64,000 nt of DNA, taken from the NCBI GenBank assembly GCA_963695135.1, contig CAVOGA010000002.1, positions 496,001 through 560,000 on the forward strand. Reading direction: 5' to 3'. The notes beneath the pieces are model-generated. The model searched no databases and was not told the DNA's origin. It was given only the letters and a program-made list of their open reading frames with translations. Positions within the stretch are counted from its first letter, which is position 1. Each line of letters starts with the position of its first letter. This DNA is from Marinihelvus sp963695135 (GTDB lineage Bacteria; Pseudomonadota; Gammaproteobacteria; Xanthomonadales; SZUA-36). Below, piece after piece: positions 43,398 through 57,044 of this stretch. The position numbers and the translations under genes are program-made.

Positions 43398-44002
43398 ATC
43401 CGCAGATACTCGCCCTGGGTGGCGTCTTCCAGGCCACCGAGCTGGTTCGCCAGGCGGCCACACACGGAACCTGGTCCGGCTATGCAGCAACCGCCAGCCT
43501 GGAGAGCCTGTTTCGCCTGGAGGCGGAGACGCCCGAGGCCGTGTACGGTGACCGTAAGCGTCTGAACCTGGGCATGGAGACCCTGATCGGTGTGCTGTCG
43601 GGAACCGCTGAGCACCCGGAACCCCTGCAGCATGCCGTCACCCTGTTGCAGCTGCAGAAGAAATTTCTGCGCCACCCGGTAATGATGGAAACGGTCGGTG
43701 AGGGCCTGGCCCGGATTCAGTCCGGGACCGCGGGCCTGCAAGCCCACGAGCGGGAAGATGCGCAGGCGGAGCAGGTGGCCAGGCTGTACACGGATACGGT
43801 CTCGACGCTGACCCCGCGCGTGCTGGTCAATGGCAACCCCAGGCACCTGCAGAATCCGCGTAACGTCAACTGGATCCGCACCCTGCTGTTCAGCGGCCTG
43901 CGCTCGGCCGTGCTCTGGGAGCAGCTCGGCGGGGGGCGTTTCAACCTCCTGTTCGGCCGCAAGCGGCTTCTGCAGCAGGCCGAGGCCGTACTCAACAGCT
44001 AA
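43394..44002 (+). CDS. hflD: high frequency lysogenization protein HflD homologue
   Basis: A 202-residue helical protein matching HflD: QILALGGVFQATELVRQAA at the N-terminus, LNLGMETLIGVLSG in the middle, PRVLVNGNPRHLQNP and NVNWIRTLLFSGLRSAVLWEQ near the C-terminus. E. coli HflD is peripherally membrane-bound and acts on the phage lambda CII protein; its normal role is unclear. It is coupled to mnmA (ATGA overlap) as in other gammaproteobacteria. In this genome acnA, not purB, follows. Confidence 0.93.
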   Translation: MNPQILALGGVFQATELVRQAATHGTWSGYAATASLESLFRLEAETPEAVYGDRKRLNLGMETLIGVLSGTAEHPEPLQHAVTLLQLQKKFLRHPVMMETVGEGLARIQSGTAGLQAHEREDAQAEQVARLYTDTVSTLTPRVLVNGNPRHLQNPRNVNWIRTLLFSGLRSAVLWEQLGGGRFNLLFGRKRLLQQAEAVLNS

Positions 44003-44062
44003 AACCGGTCAGAAAGTCCGGCGCCGCCGGGCTTGTCCCTGTCAACGGCCCGGCGAATCGGC

Positions 44063-44068
44063 GATAAT
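44063..44068 (+). promoter_or_regulatory. -10-like box upstream of acnA
   Basis: GATAAT in GGCGATAATAGAC, about 140 bases before the acnA ATG. The long leader (44075-44209) would leave room for post-transcriptional control. Without a clear -35 this is weak. Confidence 0.35.
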
Positions 44069-44209
44069 AGACGGCTCGCTGCGGCGCTGTTCAGCTCACG
44101 GCCCTAACATGATTCATCCGGGCTTAATCTGAACGGGCAGCCGCCGACTCATTCTGCGGCCATGGGAGTGGTCGCACAGCCAACCAGTAAAAATGCTTTG
44201 GAGCACCAC

Positions 44210-46903
<2,694 letters not shown>

Positions 46904-46921
46904 TTGCTTGCAGGTTAATGT

Positions 46922-46951
46922 CAAAAAGGGCGCCCCCGGGCGCCCTTTTTG
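46922..46951 (+). terminator. rho-independent terminator after acnA
   Basis: AAAAAGGGCGCC pairs with GGCGCCCTTTTT, T5 tail. The stem is symmetric with A and T runs on both sides, so it may also terminate the opposing lhr transcript. Confidence 0.88.
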
Positions 46952-47032
46952 TTGATTTGCAACGGTGTTTCCCGGCGATGGCAGGCGCTGCACAGACGCC
47001 GCGACTATGTATGAGGACTATCACGCAAGTAT

Positions 47033-50000
47033 CTAAAAACGCTGGCGTTTACGCCAGGGCGTGACCACCCTTAACAGGTCCTCCGCGCGCCGCCTGGCGT
47101 TCGGGCTTGCAGCGGGAAAGATTTCCAGTTCCTCGCCCATCCAGCGTGCCACGGGCAGGCCGTCCTCCAGCAGGATGCGGTTACCGGCCTGCGCCGGCGT
47201 GCGTGGCCCCGGCGCGATGGCGCCGCCGAGGTTCAGCGGGTCACAGGCGCTGATCACTGCCAGGTAGCCCGGCGCATCCGGCCGGCGTGCTGTCCCCTTG
47301 CCCGCCTGCTGCAGATGCCTGAGCGCCTCCGGCAGCACAAATTGCTCGCCGGAGAAGCCTTCAACAAAACGGCCGCCGCGGACTTCACCGCGATCCTCCA
47401 TGCGTCGCAGGTAGCGCAACAGGTCCCGCCAGGGCGGCAACAGCGGTTCGCGCTGCAGCACGGCCCGGAATACAACGCCGTAACGGCGCAACAGGGACTC
47501 GCAGATCAGCGCCAGTTCCTGCTGCCGGCGCTGCTGAATACCGTCCGTGCCGGCAGCCTCCGGCAAGGGTCGCAGGTGGCTCCAGCGTCCGATGGGCATG
47601 GCAGCCCTGCCCCGGCCCCGGTCGAGGCGTTTGCGTGCGCGGGTTTTCTCCCGGTCCGGCCGCAGCAGCCAGCGCAGCGGTGAGAAGGCATCGGCGGTAA
47701 TGCGGCCCTCGTAGACCAGGGCCTTGAGGCCTTCCTCCACCTGCGGTGCCAGCAGGCCGCTGACTCGCTCCAGTTCCGGCATGAACAAGGCGCCATGCTG
47801 TTCCAGCGCGGCCAGCACCTGCTGCGCGTAGGCGCCCAACTCACGGTGCCGCATCCCCGGCGTCCTGTTGGTCGTTGAGACCGGCGCGCCAGGCGTCCAG
47901 GTCCATGCGCGGCACCAGCGCCACGGGCGATGCGGCCACCACCTGGTGTTTACCCCCTTGCCGGGTCAGCGGGCGGAACCACGCGAGTTCGCCACTCAAA
48001 AAGCGTTGATCCAGCAGCGCCGGCTCGACATCCCTGACCCGGGCGCGCAGCAGGCCGTGTTCCCATGCCTCAACCGGTGCGGACCAGCCTGCCAGGCGCT
48101 CCAGGGCCTGGTCGAGGCTGGCCGGGTCGTGCAGGGCGTGCCAGCGCCCAAGAAAACCGAGGTAGGTCTCGGGGCTGACCGGCTTGACGGCACGGCGCCG
48201 TTGCTCACGGCTGTAGCGGTGGATGCGCGCCAGCAGGCGTCGTTCGCACCACAGGTCGGTGACCGCCTTCTGTTCCATGCGGATCACGTAGCCCTGGCCC
48301 TGCAACTGCAGCAGCGCCGCGTCCATCGTCTCCAGGTCAACGGCAAAACCGCTGGCCAGCTGGCCCCGGGTCACCGGTCCCAGGCCGGCGAGGCGGTCGC
48401 GGACCAGCCGGGTCAGCGCCTCGGCCGGATCCATGGCCATATCGTGACCGCCTGGAATGGAGATGTTGGGTTGGCATTGGGCTTCCGGATGCAGGCTCAG
48501 CCATTCTGACAGGCGTTCGGCGGCGACCCAGAAACGCTCCCCCGAGGGAACCCGTAAGCAGCACACGCGCTGCTCTTCCCTGAGCGCCTCGAACCAGGCG
48601 CTCCAGCGCAGCGCACTGCCCGCGGCGCCGGTCAGGGACTGGCCGGTGGTGAACTCCGCCTGGCTGAGGCAGCCCAGTTGCACCAGCGCATCGTGCAGTT
48701 CATCCGGATCCCGGGGGCGGATCCAGGCCTCGTCGCGCACCTGGTCACGGGCCTCGACGCTGATGATGTTGAGGGTTGCGGCCTGCCCCAGGTCATCCGG
48801 GGCGCCGCTGATGGCGCGGGTGCGCCGCTCCTCGGCCTCGCCGTCGTCCAGGAAGGCATAGGGTTTGGCGTTGATCACCTCCTTGGCCAGCGGCGAGGGG
48901 CCGGTCAGGTCTGCACAGCGAACCTCGATGGATCCGTCGCGCAGGCGCTCGAGCACGGCCACCAGTCCGTCAATGTCCATGGTGTCGCGCAGGCAGTCCT
49001 CGATGGTCTGTTTCACCAGCGGGTGATCGGGCACATCCCGCGGGCCGGCCAGGTTTTCGGCGCAGGCGATCTGGTCCGGGAAGACCACGGAGACCAGATC
49101 TTCGGCCTGGTTGCGCTGCCACTGGGCCGGCAACTTCTTGCCATTGCGCATGCGTTGCACCGCCAGGGCAATGGTGGCGTTCCAGCGCCAGCGCGCCTCG
49201 AACATCGGCGCATCGAGCAGAGCCTGGATCAGCACCTGCTCCACGGTCTCCGGCTTGAGGTAGCCGGTGACTTCCGCCAGTTCGAAGCTGTGGGTCTCGC
49301 CCAGGGAAAGAATCAGGCAGTCTTCCAGAGCCGCGGCCTGCAACTCGAAATTGAACTGTTTGCAGAAGCGCTTGCGCAGGGACAGGCCCCAGGCCCGCAT
49401 GAGCCGTGAGCCGAAGGTGCCGTGCAGCACCAGGTGCATATCGCCGGTGTCGTCGAAAAAGCGCTCCAGCACGATGCGGTCCCGCGTCGGCAGGCACTCC
49501 AGCGCCTCCCAGGCGGCAAACAGGTATTCGGCGAGCTGCTGCGCGGCCGCCGGGGGAATGCCCTGTTCCTCCAGCCAGGCCTGCGCCGCCGCCAGCCCTT
49601 CAGACTCGAAGCGTTGTTCCAGCGCCTGGCGCAAGCCGGCGACTGCGCCGCTCAGCTCATCACTGCGGCCGGGGCGGTCACCGAACCAGAACGGTAAAGT
49701 GGGGGGCTGGCCGTGGGCGTCCTCCACCAGTACACGACTCTGCTCGGTGCGCAGGATGCGGTAGCTGTTGTTGCCCAGCTGAAAGATATCGCCGGGCACG
49801 CTCTCAAAGGCGAAATCCTCGCCCAGCGAGCCGATGCGCAGACCGGCGGGCATCATGATCACGTCGTAGTCGAACTGGTCCGGGATCGCACCGCCGTTCT
49901 GCAGGGCGGTCAGCCGCGCCGCCGGCCGCGCCCGCAGGCGGCCGTTGACCGAATCATGGAACAGCCAGGCCGAGCGACGCCCACGCCGGCTTGTGTAGCC

Positions 50001-51384
50001 CTCCGCCAGCATGCGTACCGCGTTGTCATAATCCCCGCGCGCGAGATTTCGATAGGGCCAGGCGCTGCGCATGCAGCCAAACAGGCCCTCGGTGGTCCAT
50101 TCCCGGGCGCTGACCTCCGCGACGATGTGCTGGCACAGCACATCCAGCGGCGCCTCGGGGATGCGGATCGTGTCCAGCTCGCCCTGCTCGATGGCCAGCA
50201 GCATGGCGGTGCACTCGACCAGGTCGTCCCGGGTCAGCGGAAACAGGCGCCCCTTCGGCATGCCGCCGACGCTGTGACCCGAGCGTCCCACCCGCTGCAG
50301 CAGTGCGGCCATGCTGCCCGGGAGAGCCGAGCTGGCAGACCAGGTCCACGGAACCGATATCAATGCCCAGTTCCAGGGAGGCGGTGGCCACCAGCACGCT
50401 GAGCCGGCCCTCCTTCAGGGCCTGCTCCGATTCGAAGCGGTGCTTGCGTGACAGACTTCCATGGTGCGCCATGACCACACCCTCGCCCAGGCGCTCGGCC
50501 AGGTGCCGCGCGACCCGCTCCGCCAGTCTTCGCGTGTTGACGAATACCAGGGTCGTGGTGTGCCGGCTGACCAGGTCGGCCATGCGGTCATAGAGTTCGG
50601 CCCAGACCTCGTTGGCCATGACCGGTGTCAGCGGCGAGCCCGGCAGTTCGAGCGTCAGGTCACGCGCCCGCTGATGGCCGCTGTCGACGATGGCGCATTC
50701 GGCGCCGCCGGTCAGGAAGCGCGCGATCTCCCCGATGGGTTTCTGGGTAGCCGACAGGCCGATGCGCCGCGCCGCCCTGCCCTCCAGGGCCTCCAGGCGC
50801 GCCAGGCTGAGGGCCAGGTGACAACCGCGCTTGCTGCCGGCCAGTGCGTGGATTTCATCGATGATGACGGTTTCCACGTCGCCGAGCATGGCGCGGCCGG
50901 AGTCAGAGGTCAGCAGCAGGTAGAGTGACTCCGGCGTGGTAACCAGGATGTGCGGCGGGCGCTTGGCCATTTTTGCCCGTTCACCCGGGGGCGTGTCGCC
51001 GGTGCGCACCATGGCGCGGATGCCAGTGGGTGGCGCTCCGGCCTCCCGGAGGCGCTCCTCGATGCCCTCCAGCGGCTCGGCCAGGTTGCGGTGGATGTCG
51101 TTGGACAGGGCCTTGAGGGGCGAGATGTAGAGCGTGTAGACGCGGTCTTCCAGCGGCGCCTTCCGACTGGCGCGGGCCAGGTCGTCGATGGCGCAGAGAA
51201 AGGCGGCCAGGGTTTTACCGCTGCCGGTCGGGGCCGCAACCAGCGTATTGCGGTCGGCGCGAATGCTGCGCCAGGCCTCAAGCTGCGTTTTGGTGGGTGC
51301 CGCAAAAGTGCCTTCGAACCAGCCGCTGACTGCCGGGGAAAACAGGGTTTTCAGATCGGTTGTTTTGACATCGGGATGGGCCAT
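47033..51384 (-). CDS. lhr: Lhr-type large ATP-dependent helicase, two frameshifts
   Basis: A 1449-residue superfamily 2 helicase of the Lhr (large helicase-related) type, after correction. N-terminal helicase core: Walker A LVAAPTGSGKTLAAFL, DEIH box IIDEIHALAGSKRGCHLAL, motif III LSATQ, motif V SLELGIDIGSVDLVCQLGSP and motif VI LLQRVGRSGH. This is followed by the Lhr-specific winged helix and beta-sheet domains, and a C-terminal part with RHGALFxPEL-like text (EQHGALFMPEL). The frame breaks at about 50317 (one extra base in CCC) and about 47855 (one extra base in CCCC). Lhr acts as a 3'-5' DNA helicase in mycobacteria and is linked to DNA repair; the role in gammaproteobacteria is not well defined. 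Confidence 0.93.
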
Positions 51385-51426
51385 CGTCTCATTCTAGCGC
51401 GGCCCTTCTCAAAATATGAGAAAGCC

Positions 51427-51867
51427 TTACAGGGCTGGAGTAATCGCCCGCCAGTCGGCACGCCACAGCAGCCAGTCGCCGCCTTCCAGCACCCATTCCG
51501 TCTCCACGGAAAACAGCTGGCCGTCCTCGGGAATCAGGCCGGCGCCGCCGGTCAGCAGCACATTGAACCGTGCAATGGCCAGGTTGGGACCCTGCACGTC
51601 CACGGCGACGGGAAACACCCTGGCCTCCACCCGGCGGCGCTCGTTCAGCTGCAGGAACAGGTAGCGGGCAAAGTCGTCGCGGGTCATGCCGCCGGACTGG
51701 CCCTGGAAACCGTCGGCCACCTGGTCCAGGAACGCCCCGCGTTCCCCGGCTTCAGCGGCCGTCTCCATCGCCGCGATCGTGGCCTTGATCTGATCTTCCG
51801 TGGAACCGGAGGGCCCGCAGGCAGTGAGCAGGAGGATGGCCAGCAACACGCCGGCGGTGCGCGCCAC
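51427..51867 (-). CDS. lipoprotein, NTF2-like
   Basis: A 146-residue lipoprotein with lipobox LLLTACG. The remaining sequence (EDQIKATIAAMETAAEAGER, GAFLDQVADGFQG, DDFARYLFLQL, then strands ending DWLLWRADWRAI) has the helix-then-sheet layout of a small NTF2-like/DUF4440 domain. GTG start overlaps the stop of the GCS2-CBS gene by one base, so translation is coupled to it. Function unknown; envelope localisation is clear from the lipobox. Confidence 0.7.
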   Translation of the reverse strand: MARTAGVLLAILLLTACGPSGSTEDQIKATIAAMETAAEAGERGAFLDQVADGFQGQSGGMTRDDFARYLFLQLNERRRVEARVFPVAVDVQGPNLAIARFNVLLTGGAGLIPEDGQLFSVETEWVLEGGDWLLWRADWRAITPAL

Positions 51868-53783
51868 TACTCGGTCTCGTTCAGGTAGCGCTCAAGCAGC
51901 AGGGATGACACCACGATCAGGTCGTGCTCGGTGATCAGCCCAACCAGTTTGCCATCCTTGACCACCGGCAGACAGGCCATATTGCCCTCGCGCATCATGC
52001 GGATGGCCTCAACCGTGCTGGTTCCCGGTGAAACGGTGACCGGGTTGTCATTCATGATCTCGCGGACGGTCAGCTTTTTGTCGGGTCCCAGCTGCCCGGT
52101 GGCGACCAGGCGCAACAGGGCGCGATGGGACACCAGCCCGACCAGTTCGCCGTCATCCCCCTCCACGGGAACATGGCGCACGTGACGCCAGTCCATGAGC
52201 GAGGCGGCAAAGTCAACGATGTCATCGGCGCGGACCGTAAACAGGTCCGTGGCCATGAACTGCGATACGGTCTGGTAGCTGTCGCGGAAATCGAGCTTTT
52301 CACAGAAGTCCGCCAGTTCCCAGTGGCTCACGGGCTGCCCGGTGGCCTGCTGGCGGACCATGCTGGTAACCAGGCAGCGCATGCGCTGGTCCAGGGTGCC
52401 CCGCTGATTCATGTGCTGCGCCGAGTCCAGCAGCCAGCGTGCGCCGGTGCGGCGGCATTCCACGCGTTCCTGGATCACGTTCAGGTAGCGATCGATGTCT
52501 ACCGGGTCGATACCGACATCGGCCAGGCCCTGCCGCGCCAGGGGCAGCAGCTGGTCCAGGATCAGGGTTTGCGCCGTCAGGTACTGGTCGTCGAACCAGT
52601 GCAGCTGCGCCCGCAAGCCCTCGCGCGAGGCGGCGAGAAAGTTCGACTTGACCTGGTCGAAGGCGATGCGCTCGCGAATGTCGCCCTCCTGCGCCGCCAT
52701 GCCGGCCACCATGCCGAAGAAAAAGGCCGCGTTCGCCATTTCATCCAGAATGGTCGGGCCGGAGGGAATCACGCGGTTCTCGATACGCAGGTGCGCCACG
52801 CCGTTGTGAACGCCGTAGCAGGGCCGGTTCCAGCGGTAGACGGTGCCGTTGTGCAGGCGCAGCGCATTGAGGCGCGGCGCCTCGCCCCGCTCCACCATGC
52901 CAAGGACATCGTCTTCGCACTCGGTGGTAAGTATCACGCGGAACCGGGCGATGTCCTCCTTGAAGATTTCCACCACCGATTCATCCACCCAGCGGTCGCC
53001 GAAATGCACCCGCGGTTTCAGGCCGCGCGCCTGGTGCGCGTCCGAGCGGGCGTCAATGGAGTGTTCAAACACGGCGATGCGGCTCTCGTGCCACAGCCGG
53101 TGGCCGAGCAGGATGGGGGAATTGACCGCTGCGGCCATCAGCGGCGCGGTGATCAGCTGGGCGATGTTGTAAATTCGCGTGAACTGGCTGGGATCGGTCT
53201 GCAGGTGTACCTGGAAGCTGGTATTGCAGGCCTCCATCATGACGTTGTCGTGCTTTACCGTCAGTTGGTCGATACCGTTGATGGTGAATTCGAAATCCTT
53301 GCCGCGCAGGGCCCGTAACGCGTCATTGAGCGCCTTGTAGCGCACCGTTGGCACCATGGCGTCCAGGGTCAGGTCGTCGCGGGTAAGGGTCGGGAGAATG
53401 CCGACCAGGGCAATGTCGCAGTTGAGCTTGGCCGCGTTGGTGCGGGCGATGGCGTAGATTTCTTCCGCCTCCGCCTCCATGCGGCGCAGGCAATGCGCGT
53501 CCACTTCCTGCACGCCCATGTTCGCCTCGAGGTTGAACAGGCCGATCTCGTGGGTGAAGCGCTCGTCGTTGATTTCTTCGAGCATATCGAGGGCGCGCAG
53601 AGCCGGTTTGCCGGAGTGTTTGATGATGAACATCTCCTGCTCGGCGCCGATGCGACGTTTGCCCGACTCGATCATGCCGCGCTCGAGCATGGTCTCCAGG
53701 GCCTGCACCTCGTTCAGCAGGGACTTCATGAAGACCTGGCGTTCCGCCTCGTTCGTATTACGCTTGACGTTTTGTTCGCCCAA
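51867..53783 (-). CDS. GCS2-family glutamate-cysteine-ligase-like protein fused to CBS domains
   Basis: A 638-residue protein in two parts. Residues about 1-480 match the GCS2 family (carboxylate-amine ligase): RRIGAEQEMFII, HEIGLFNLEANM, CNTSFQVHLQ, PILLGHRLWHESRIAVFEHS and VAHLRIENRVIPSGPTILDE. This is the ATP-binding fold of gamma-glutamylcysteine or related amide ligases. Residues about 500-630 are a CBS pair (HVPVEGDDGELVGLVSHRAL, MREGNMACLPVVKDGKLVGL, ITEHDL), which normally senses adenine nucleotides. The start is probably TTG 53783, with AAGGGGA 8 bases upstream; an ATG at 53852 would add 23 Gly-rich residues. The fusion suggests nucleotide-regulated ligase activity. Substrate unknown. 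Confidence 0.82.
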   Translation of the reverse strand: MGEQNVKRNTNEAERQVFMKSLLNEVQALETMLERGMIESGKRRIGAEQEMFIIKHSGKPALRALDMLEEINDERFTHEIGLFNLEANMGVQEVDAHCLRRMEAEAEEIYAIARTNAAKLNCDIALVGILPTLTRDDLTLDAMVPTVRYKALNDALRALRGKDFEFTINGIDQLTVKHDNVMMEACNTSFQVHLQTDPSQFTRIYNIAQLITAPLMAAAVNSPILLGHRLWHESRIAVFEHSIDARSDAHQARGLKPRVHFGDRWVDESVVEIFKEDIARFRVILTTECEDDVLGMVERGEAPRLNALRLHNGTVYRWNRPCYGVHNGVAHLRIENRVIPSGPTILDEMANAAFFFGMVAGMAAQEGDIRERIAFDQVKSNFLAASREGLRAQLHWFDDQYLTAQTLILDQLLPLARQGLADVGIDPVDIDRYLNVIQERVECRRTGARWLLDSAQHMNQRGTLDQRMRCLVTSMVRQQATGQPVSHWELADFCEKLDFRDSYQTVSQFMATDLFTVRADDIVDFAASLMDWRHVRHVPVEGDDGELVGLVSHRALLRLVATGQLGPDKKLTVREIMNDNPVTVSPGTSTVEAIRMMREGNMACLPVVKDGKLVGLITEHDLIVVSSLLLERYLNETE

Positions 53784-54112
53784 CTGTGTCGTCCCCTTAA
53801 GCAGACCGGACCTGGAGCCTTGCCCGTCCGGAAACCCGGCGTGCGCCACCAAAAAACCGCTGTGGTGACACGTTACGGGTCGGTTCGATCAGGAAGGCGT
53901 TGTGGCCGGGCCATTCGCCCGCTTACCTGCGCGATTCGCCCGATGATAAACAGGTCCTGCGCGACGGGCAAACGCAAGCCGCCAACGGGACCACCCGGCG
54001 CGTAAACGGACTGCACCGAACTTGTCTCCCGCGGGGGGCTGTGATGGAATGGCGCGATAACCGCAGCGCCAAGCCGGACGGGCCTGAGATCAACTCCGAG
54101 GAGCACTATTGC

Positions 54113-55794
54113 ATGAGCGACAAACCCTGGTTGAAGCACTATTCCAAGGGCGTACCCGCCGAGGTGGACCTGAGCCAGTACGGCTCGGTCAACGACATCC
54201 TGGCCCAGAGCTGCGAGGCGAACGGCCCGCGCGTTGCGTTCGAGAATTTCGGTACGACCATCACCTACCACGATCTTGACCGGCTCAGTCGCAACTTCGC
54301 TGCGGCGCTGCAAGCCCGCGGGCTCAAGCCCGGCGACCGCATTGCGCTGATGATGCCCAACATTCTGCAGTATCCGGTGGCCCTGTTCGGCGCCCTGCGG
54401 GCCGGCCTGGTCGTGGTCAACACGAACCCGATGTACACCAAGCGCGAGCTGCGCCACCAGCTGGTGGATTCCGGCGCCCGCGCCATCGTGGTGGTGGAGA
54501 ACTTCGCGCATGTGCTGGAGAGCGTGCGCGACGAGGTGCCCGTGGAGTTCATTTTCACCACGGCGGTCGGTGACATGGTCCGCTTTCCGAAGGGCGCGCT
54601 GCTCAACTTTGTCATCAAGCACGTGCGCAAGGCCATTCCCGCCTGGTCCCTGCCGGGCTCCGAACGTTTCACAGACGTGGTCGCCGCGGGCGAGAAACAG
54701 CCGTTCCAGCCGGTAAAAGTCAGCTTTGATGACATCGCCTTTCTGCAGTACACGGGCGGCACCACCGGTGTGGCCAAGGGCGCCATGCTGACGCACCGCA
54801 ACATGGTCGCCAACATGCTCCAGGCGAAGGCCTGGTTGTCGAACCTGCAGGTCGGCGACGAGATCATCATCACCGCCCTGCCGCTCTACCATATCTTTGC
54901 GCTGACGGCGAACTGCCTGGTGTTCATGGCCCTGGGCGGGCGCAACCTGCTGATTACCAATCCGCGTGACATGGAAGGTTTCATCAAGGAACTGGGCAAG
55001 GTGCCATTCACCGCCATTACGGGTGTCAACACGCTGTTCAACACCATGCTCAACACGGAAGGCTTCAACCGCCTCGACTTTTCCCACCTCAAGCTCGTGC
55101 TGGGCGGCGGCATGGCCGTGCAGCGGGCCGTCGCGGAGCGCTGGCAGGAAGTGACCGGTGTGACCCTGGTGGAGGCCTACGGGCTGACAGAAACCTCCCC
55201 GGCGGCCTGCATCAACCCGATGGACCTGAAGGAGTACAACGGCTGTATCGGCCTGCCGATTTCCTCCACGGAGGCGGCGATTCTCGGTGAAGACGGCGAG
55301 TGGCTGGCGTCCCGGTGAAGCCGGCGAGCTGTGCATTCGCGGTCCCCAGGTCATGGCGGGCTACTGGCAGCGGCCGGGAGAGACCGCCAAGGTCATGCAC
55401 GGTGACGACTGGCTGCGCACCGGCGACATTGCCATGATGAACGAAGAAGGGTTCTTCAAGATTGTCGATCGCAAGAAGGACATGATCATCGTCTCCGGGT
55501 TCAACGTGTATCCCAATGAAATCGAGGATGTGCTGGCCGCCCACGACAAGGTGCTCGAGGTTGCCGCTATTGGTGTGCCGCATGACAAGTCCGGTGAAGT
55601 GGTCAAGGCCTGCGTGGTCAAGAAGGACCCGGGCCTGACGGAAGATGAGCTCAGGGCCTACTGCAAGGAACACCTGACCGGGTACAAGTGTCCGAAATAT
55701 TATCGAGTTTTTCGACGAGCTGCCCAAGTCCAACGTCGGCAAGATTCTGCGCAAGGACCTGCGTGCAAGGGAAGTAAAAGACCCGTCCAGCTGA
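54113..55794 (+). CDS. fadD: long-chain fatty acid--CoA ligase, two frameshifts
   Basis: FadD activates fatty acids with ATP and CoA for beta-oxidation. The adenylation domain has the AMP motif QYTGGTTGVAKGAMLTHRN, A5 AYGLTETSP and A7 WLRTGDIAMMNEEGF; IVSGFNVYPNEIEDVLA is the FACS signature. The frame breaks at about C55313 (GEWLASGEAGELCIRG restored) and T55701 (CPKYIEFFDELPKSNVGKIL restored); the corrected 559 residues match E. coli FadD (561). ATG 54113 is selected because GAGGAG precedes it and MSDKPWLKHYSKGVPAEVDL is the usual start. It is convergent with dinB. Confidence 0.95.
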
Positions 55795-55819
55795 CCCGCC
55801 CGGGTCAGCGCGGCCGGGT

Positions 55820-56983
55820 TTAAGAGCGGGGTTTTTTGCCCGGGCCCAGCACCAGGCCGCGACGCAGCTTGTCGTTACCAAACCGCTCCGTGATGCCATC
55901 GATGATCGTATCCAGGCCGGACACGGGTTGTGCGCCGATTTCTTCCAGGTTGCCGACGCCCATGCCCAGCAGGCGGACCGGGGTGTTGCCATGTTCATTG
56001 AGCCACTGGTCCAGCAGGTCGGCCGCCACCTGGAACACGGTGCGCGTGCCTTGCACCGGCGCCCGCAGCGTCAGGCTGCGCGTCACCGTGTGAAAGCGGT
56101 GGTCGCGCACCTTGATGGTAATGGTGCGGGCTGCCAGGTGGGATTTTCGCACCCGGCGCATCACGTCTTCGGCCTGGCGCAAGAGTTCCGCACGCAGCTC
56201 ACGCCGGTCGGTCAGGTTGGTGTCGAAGGTCTGTTCGTGGCTCATGGACTTGTCGGGACGCGAAGGCTGTACCGGTCGTTCATCGTCGCCGCGCGCCAGG
56301 GCCATGAAGTGGCCGGCGCGATTACCCAGCGCGGCCCGCAGCACCTGCGGGTCAGCCTGGCGCAGCTGGCCGATGGTCAGCAGGCCCAGGGCGCGGAGTT
56401 TTGGTTCGGTCTTTTTGCCGATGCCCCACAGCCGCTTCAGCGGCATCGGGTCCAGAAACTGGCGCACACGGTCGGGAGGAACGGAGACAAAACCGCAGGG
56501 CTTGTCCGCGTCAGAGGCGAGCTTGGCCAGGAACTTGTTGTGCGCCATGCCAACGCTGGCCTGCAGACCCGTCGTCCGGAGGATGTCATCCGCCAGCGAC
56601 CGGCCGATTTTTTCCCGGGTGCCGAACAGCCGCAGGCTGCCGCTGACATCCAGGAAGGCCTCGTCCAGGGACAGGCCCTCGACCAGCGGCGTGTACTGCC
56701 GGAACAGGTCAAATACCTGGCCGGACACCTCCCGGTAGCGCGCCATCCGGGGCCGCACGCAGATTGCGCCGGGCGCCAGGCGCCGGGCCTGTGCCATCGG
56801 CATCGCCGAATGAACTCCGCTGGCCCTGGCCTCATAGCTGGCGGCCGCGACCACTCCCCGGTTGCCCAGTCCACCCACGATCACCGCCCTGCCCCGTAAC
56901 TCCGGCTGATCCTGCTGCTCCACGGATGCATAGAAGGCGTCCATGTCGACGTGAATGATGGCGCGTTGGTCGGGGTCGGGCAT
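55820..56983 (-). CDS. dinB: DNA polymerase IV
   Basis: DinB is the Y-family translesion polymerase. The 387-residue protein has IIHVDMDAFYASVEQ (first metal Asp), the palm block VEGLSLDEAFLDVSG (Ser-Leu-Asp-Glu catalytic pair), helix-hairpin-helix LKRLWGIGKKTEPKLRALG and the little-finger domain. The C-terminus is shorter than typical and ends basic (LGPGKKPRS), with no obvious beta-clamp-binding QxxLF. I see no LexA box in the 60 bases upstream, where it faces the aminotransferase gene, so SOS control is not evident. Confidence 0.96.
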   Translation of the reverse strand: MPDPDQRAIIHVDMDAFYASVEQQDQPELRGRAVIVGGLGNRGVVAAASYEARASGVHSAMPMAQARRLAPGAICVRPRMARYREVSGQVFDLFRQYTPLVEGLSLDEAFLDVSGSLRLFGTREKIGRSLADDILRTTGLQASVGMAHNKFLAKLASDADKPCGFVSVPPDRVRQFLDPMPLKRLWGIGKKTEPKLRALGLLTIGQLRQADPQVLRAALGNRAGHFMALARGDDERPVQPSRPDKSMSHEQTFDTNLTDRRELRAELLRQAEDVMRRVRKSHLAARTITIKVRDHRFHTVTRSLTLRAPVQGTRTVFQVAADLLDQWLNEHGNTPVRLLGMGVGNLEEIGAQPVSGLDTIIDGITERFGNDKLRRGLVLGPGKKPRS

Positions 56984-57032
56984 CGGTGGTTGCCTTGCAC
57001 AGGCCGGGCTGGAAAGCGCGGGGCCGAGCTTT

Positions 57033-57038
57033 CATTAT
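57033..57038 (+). promoter_or_regulatory. -10 box at the aminotransferase start
   Basis: CATTAT, ending 6 bases before the ATG, with TGGAAA 17 bases upstream. The spacing implies a leaderless or nearly leaderless message and no ribosome-binding site is visible. Confidence 0.4.
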
Positions 57039-57044
57039 AGGCCC

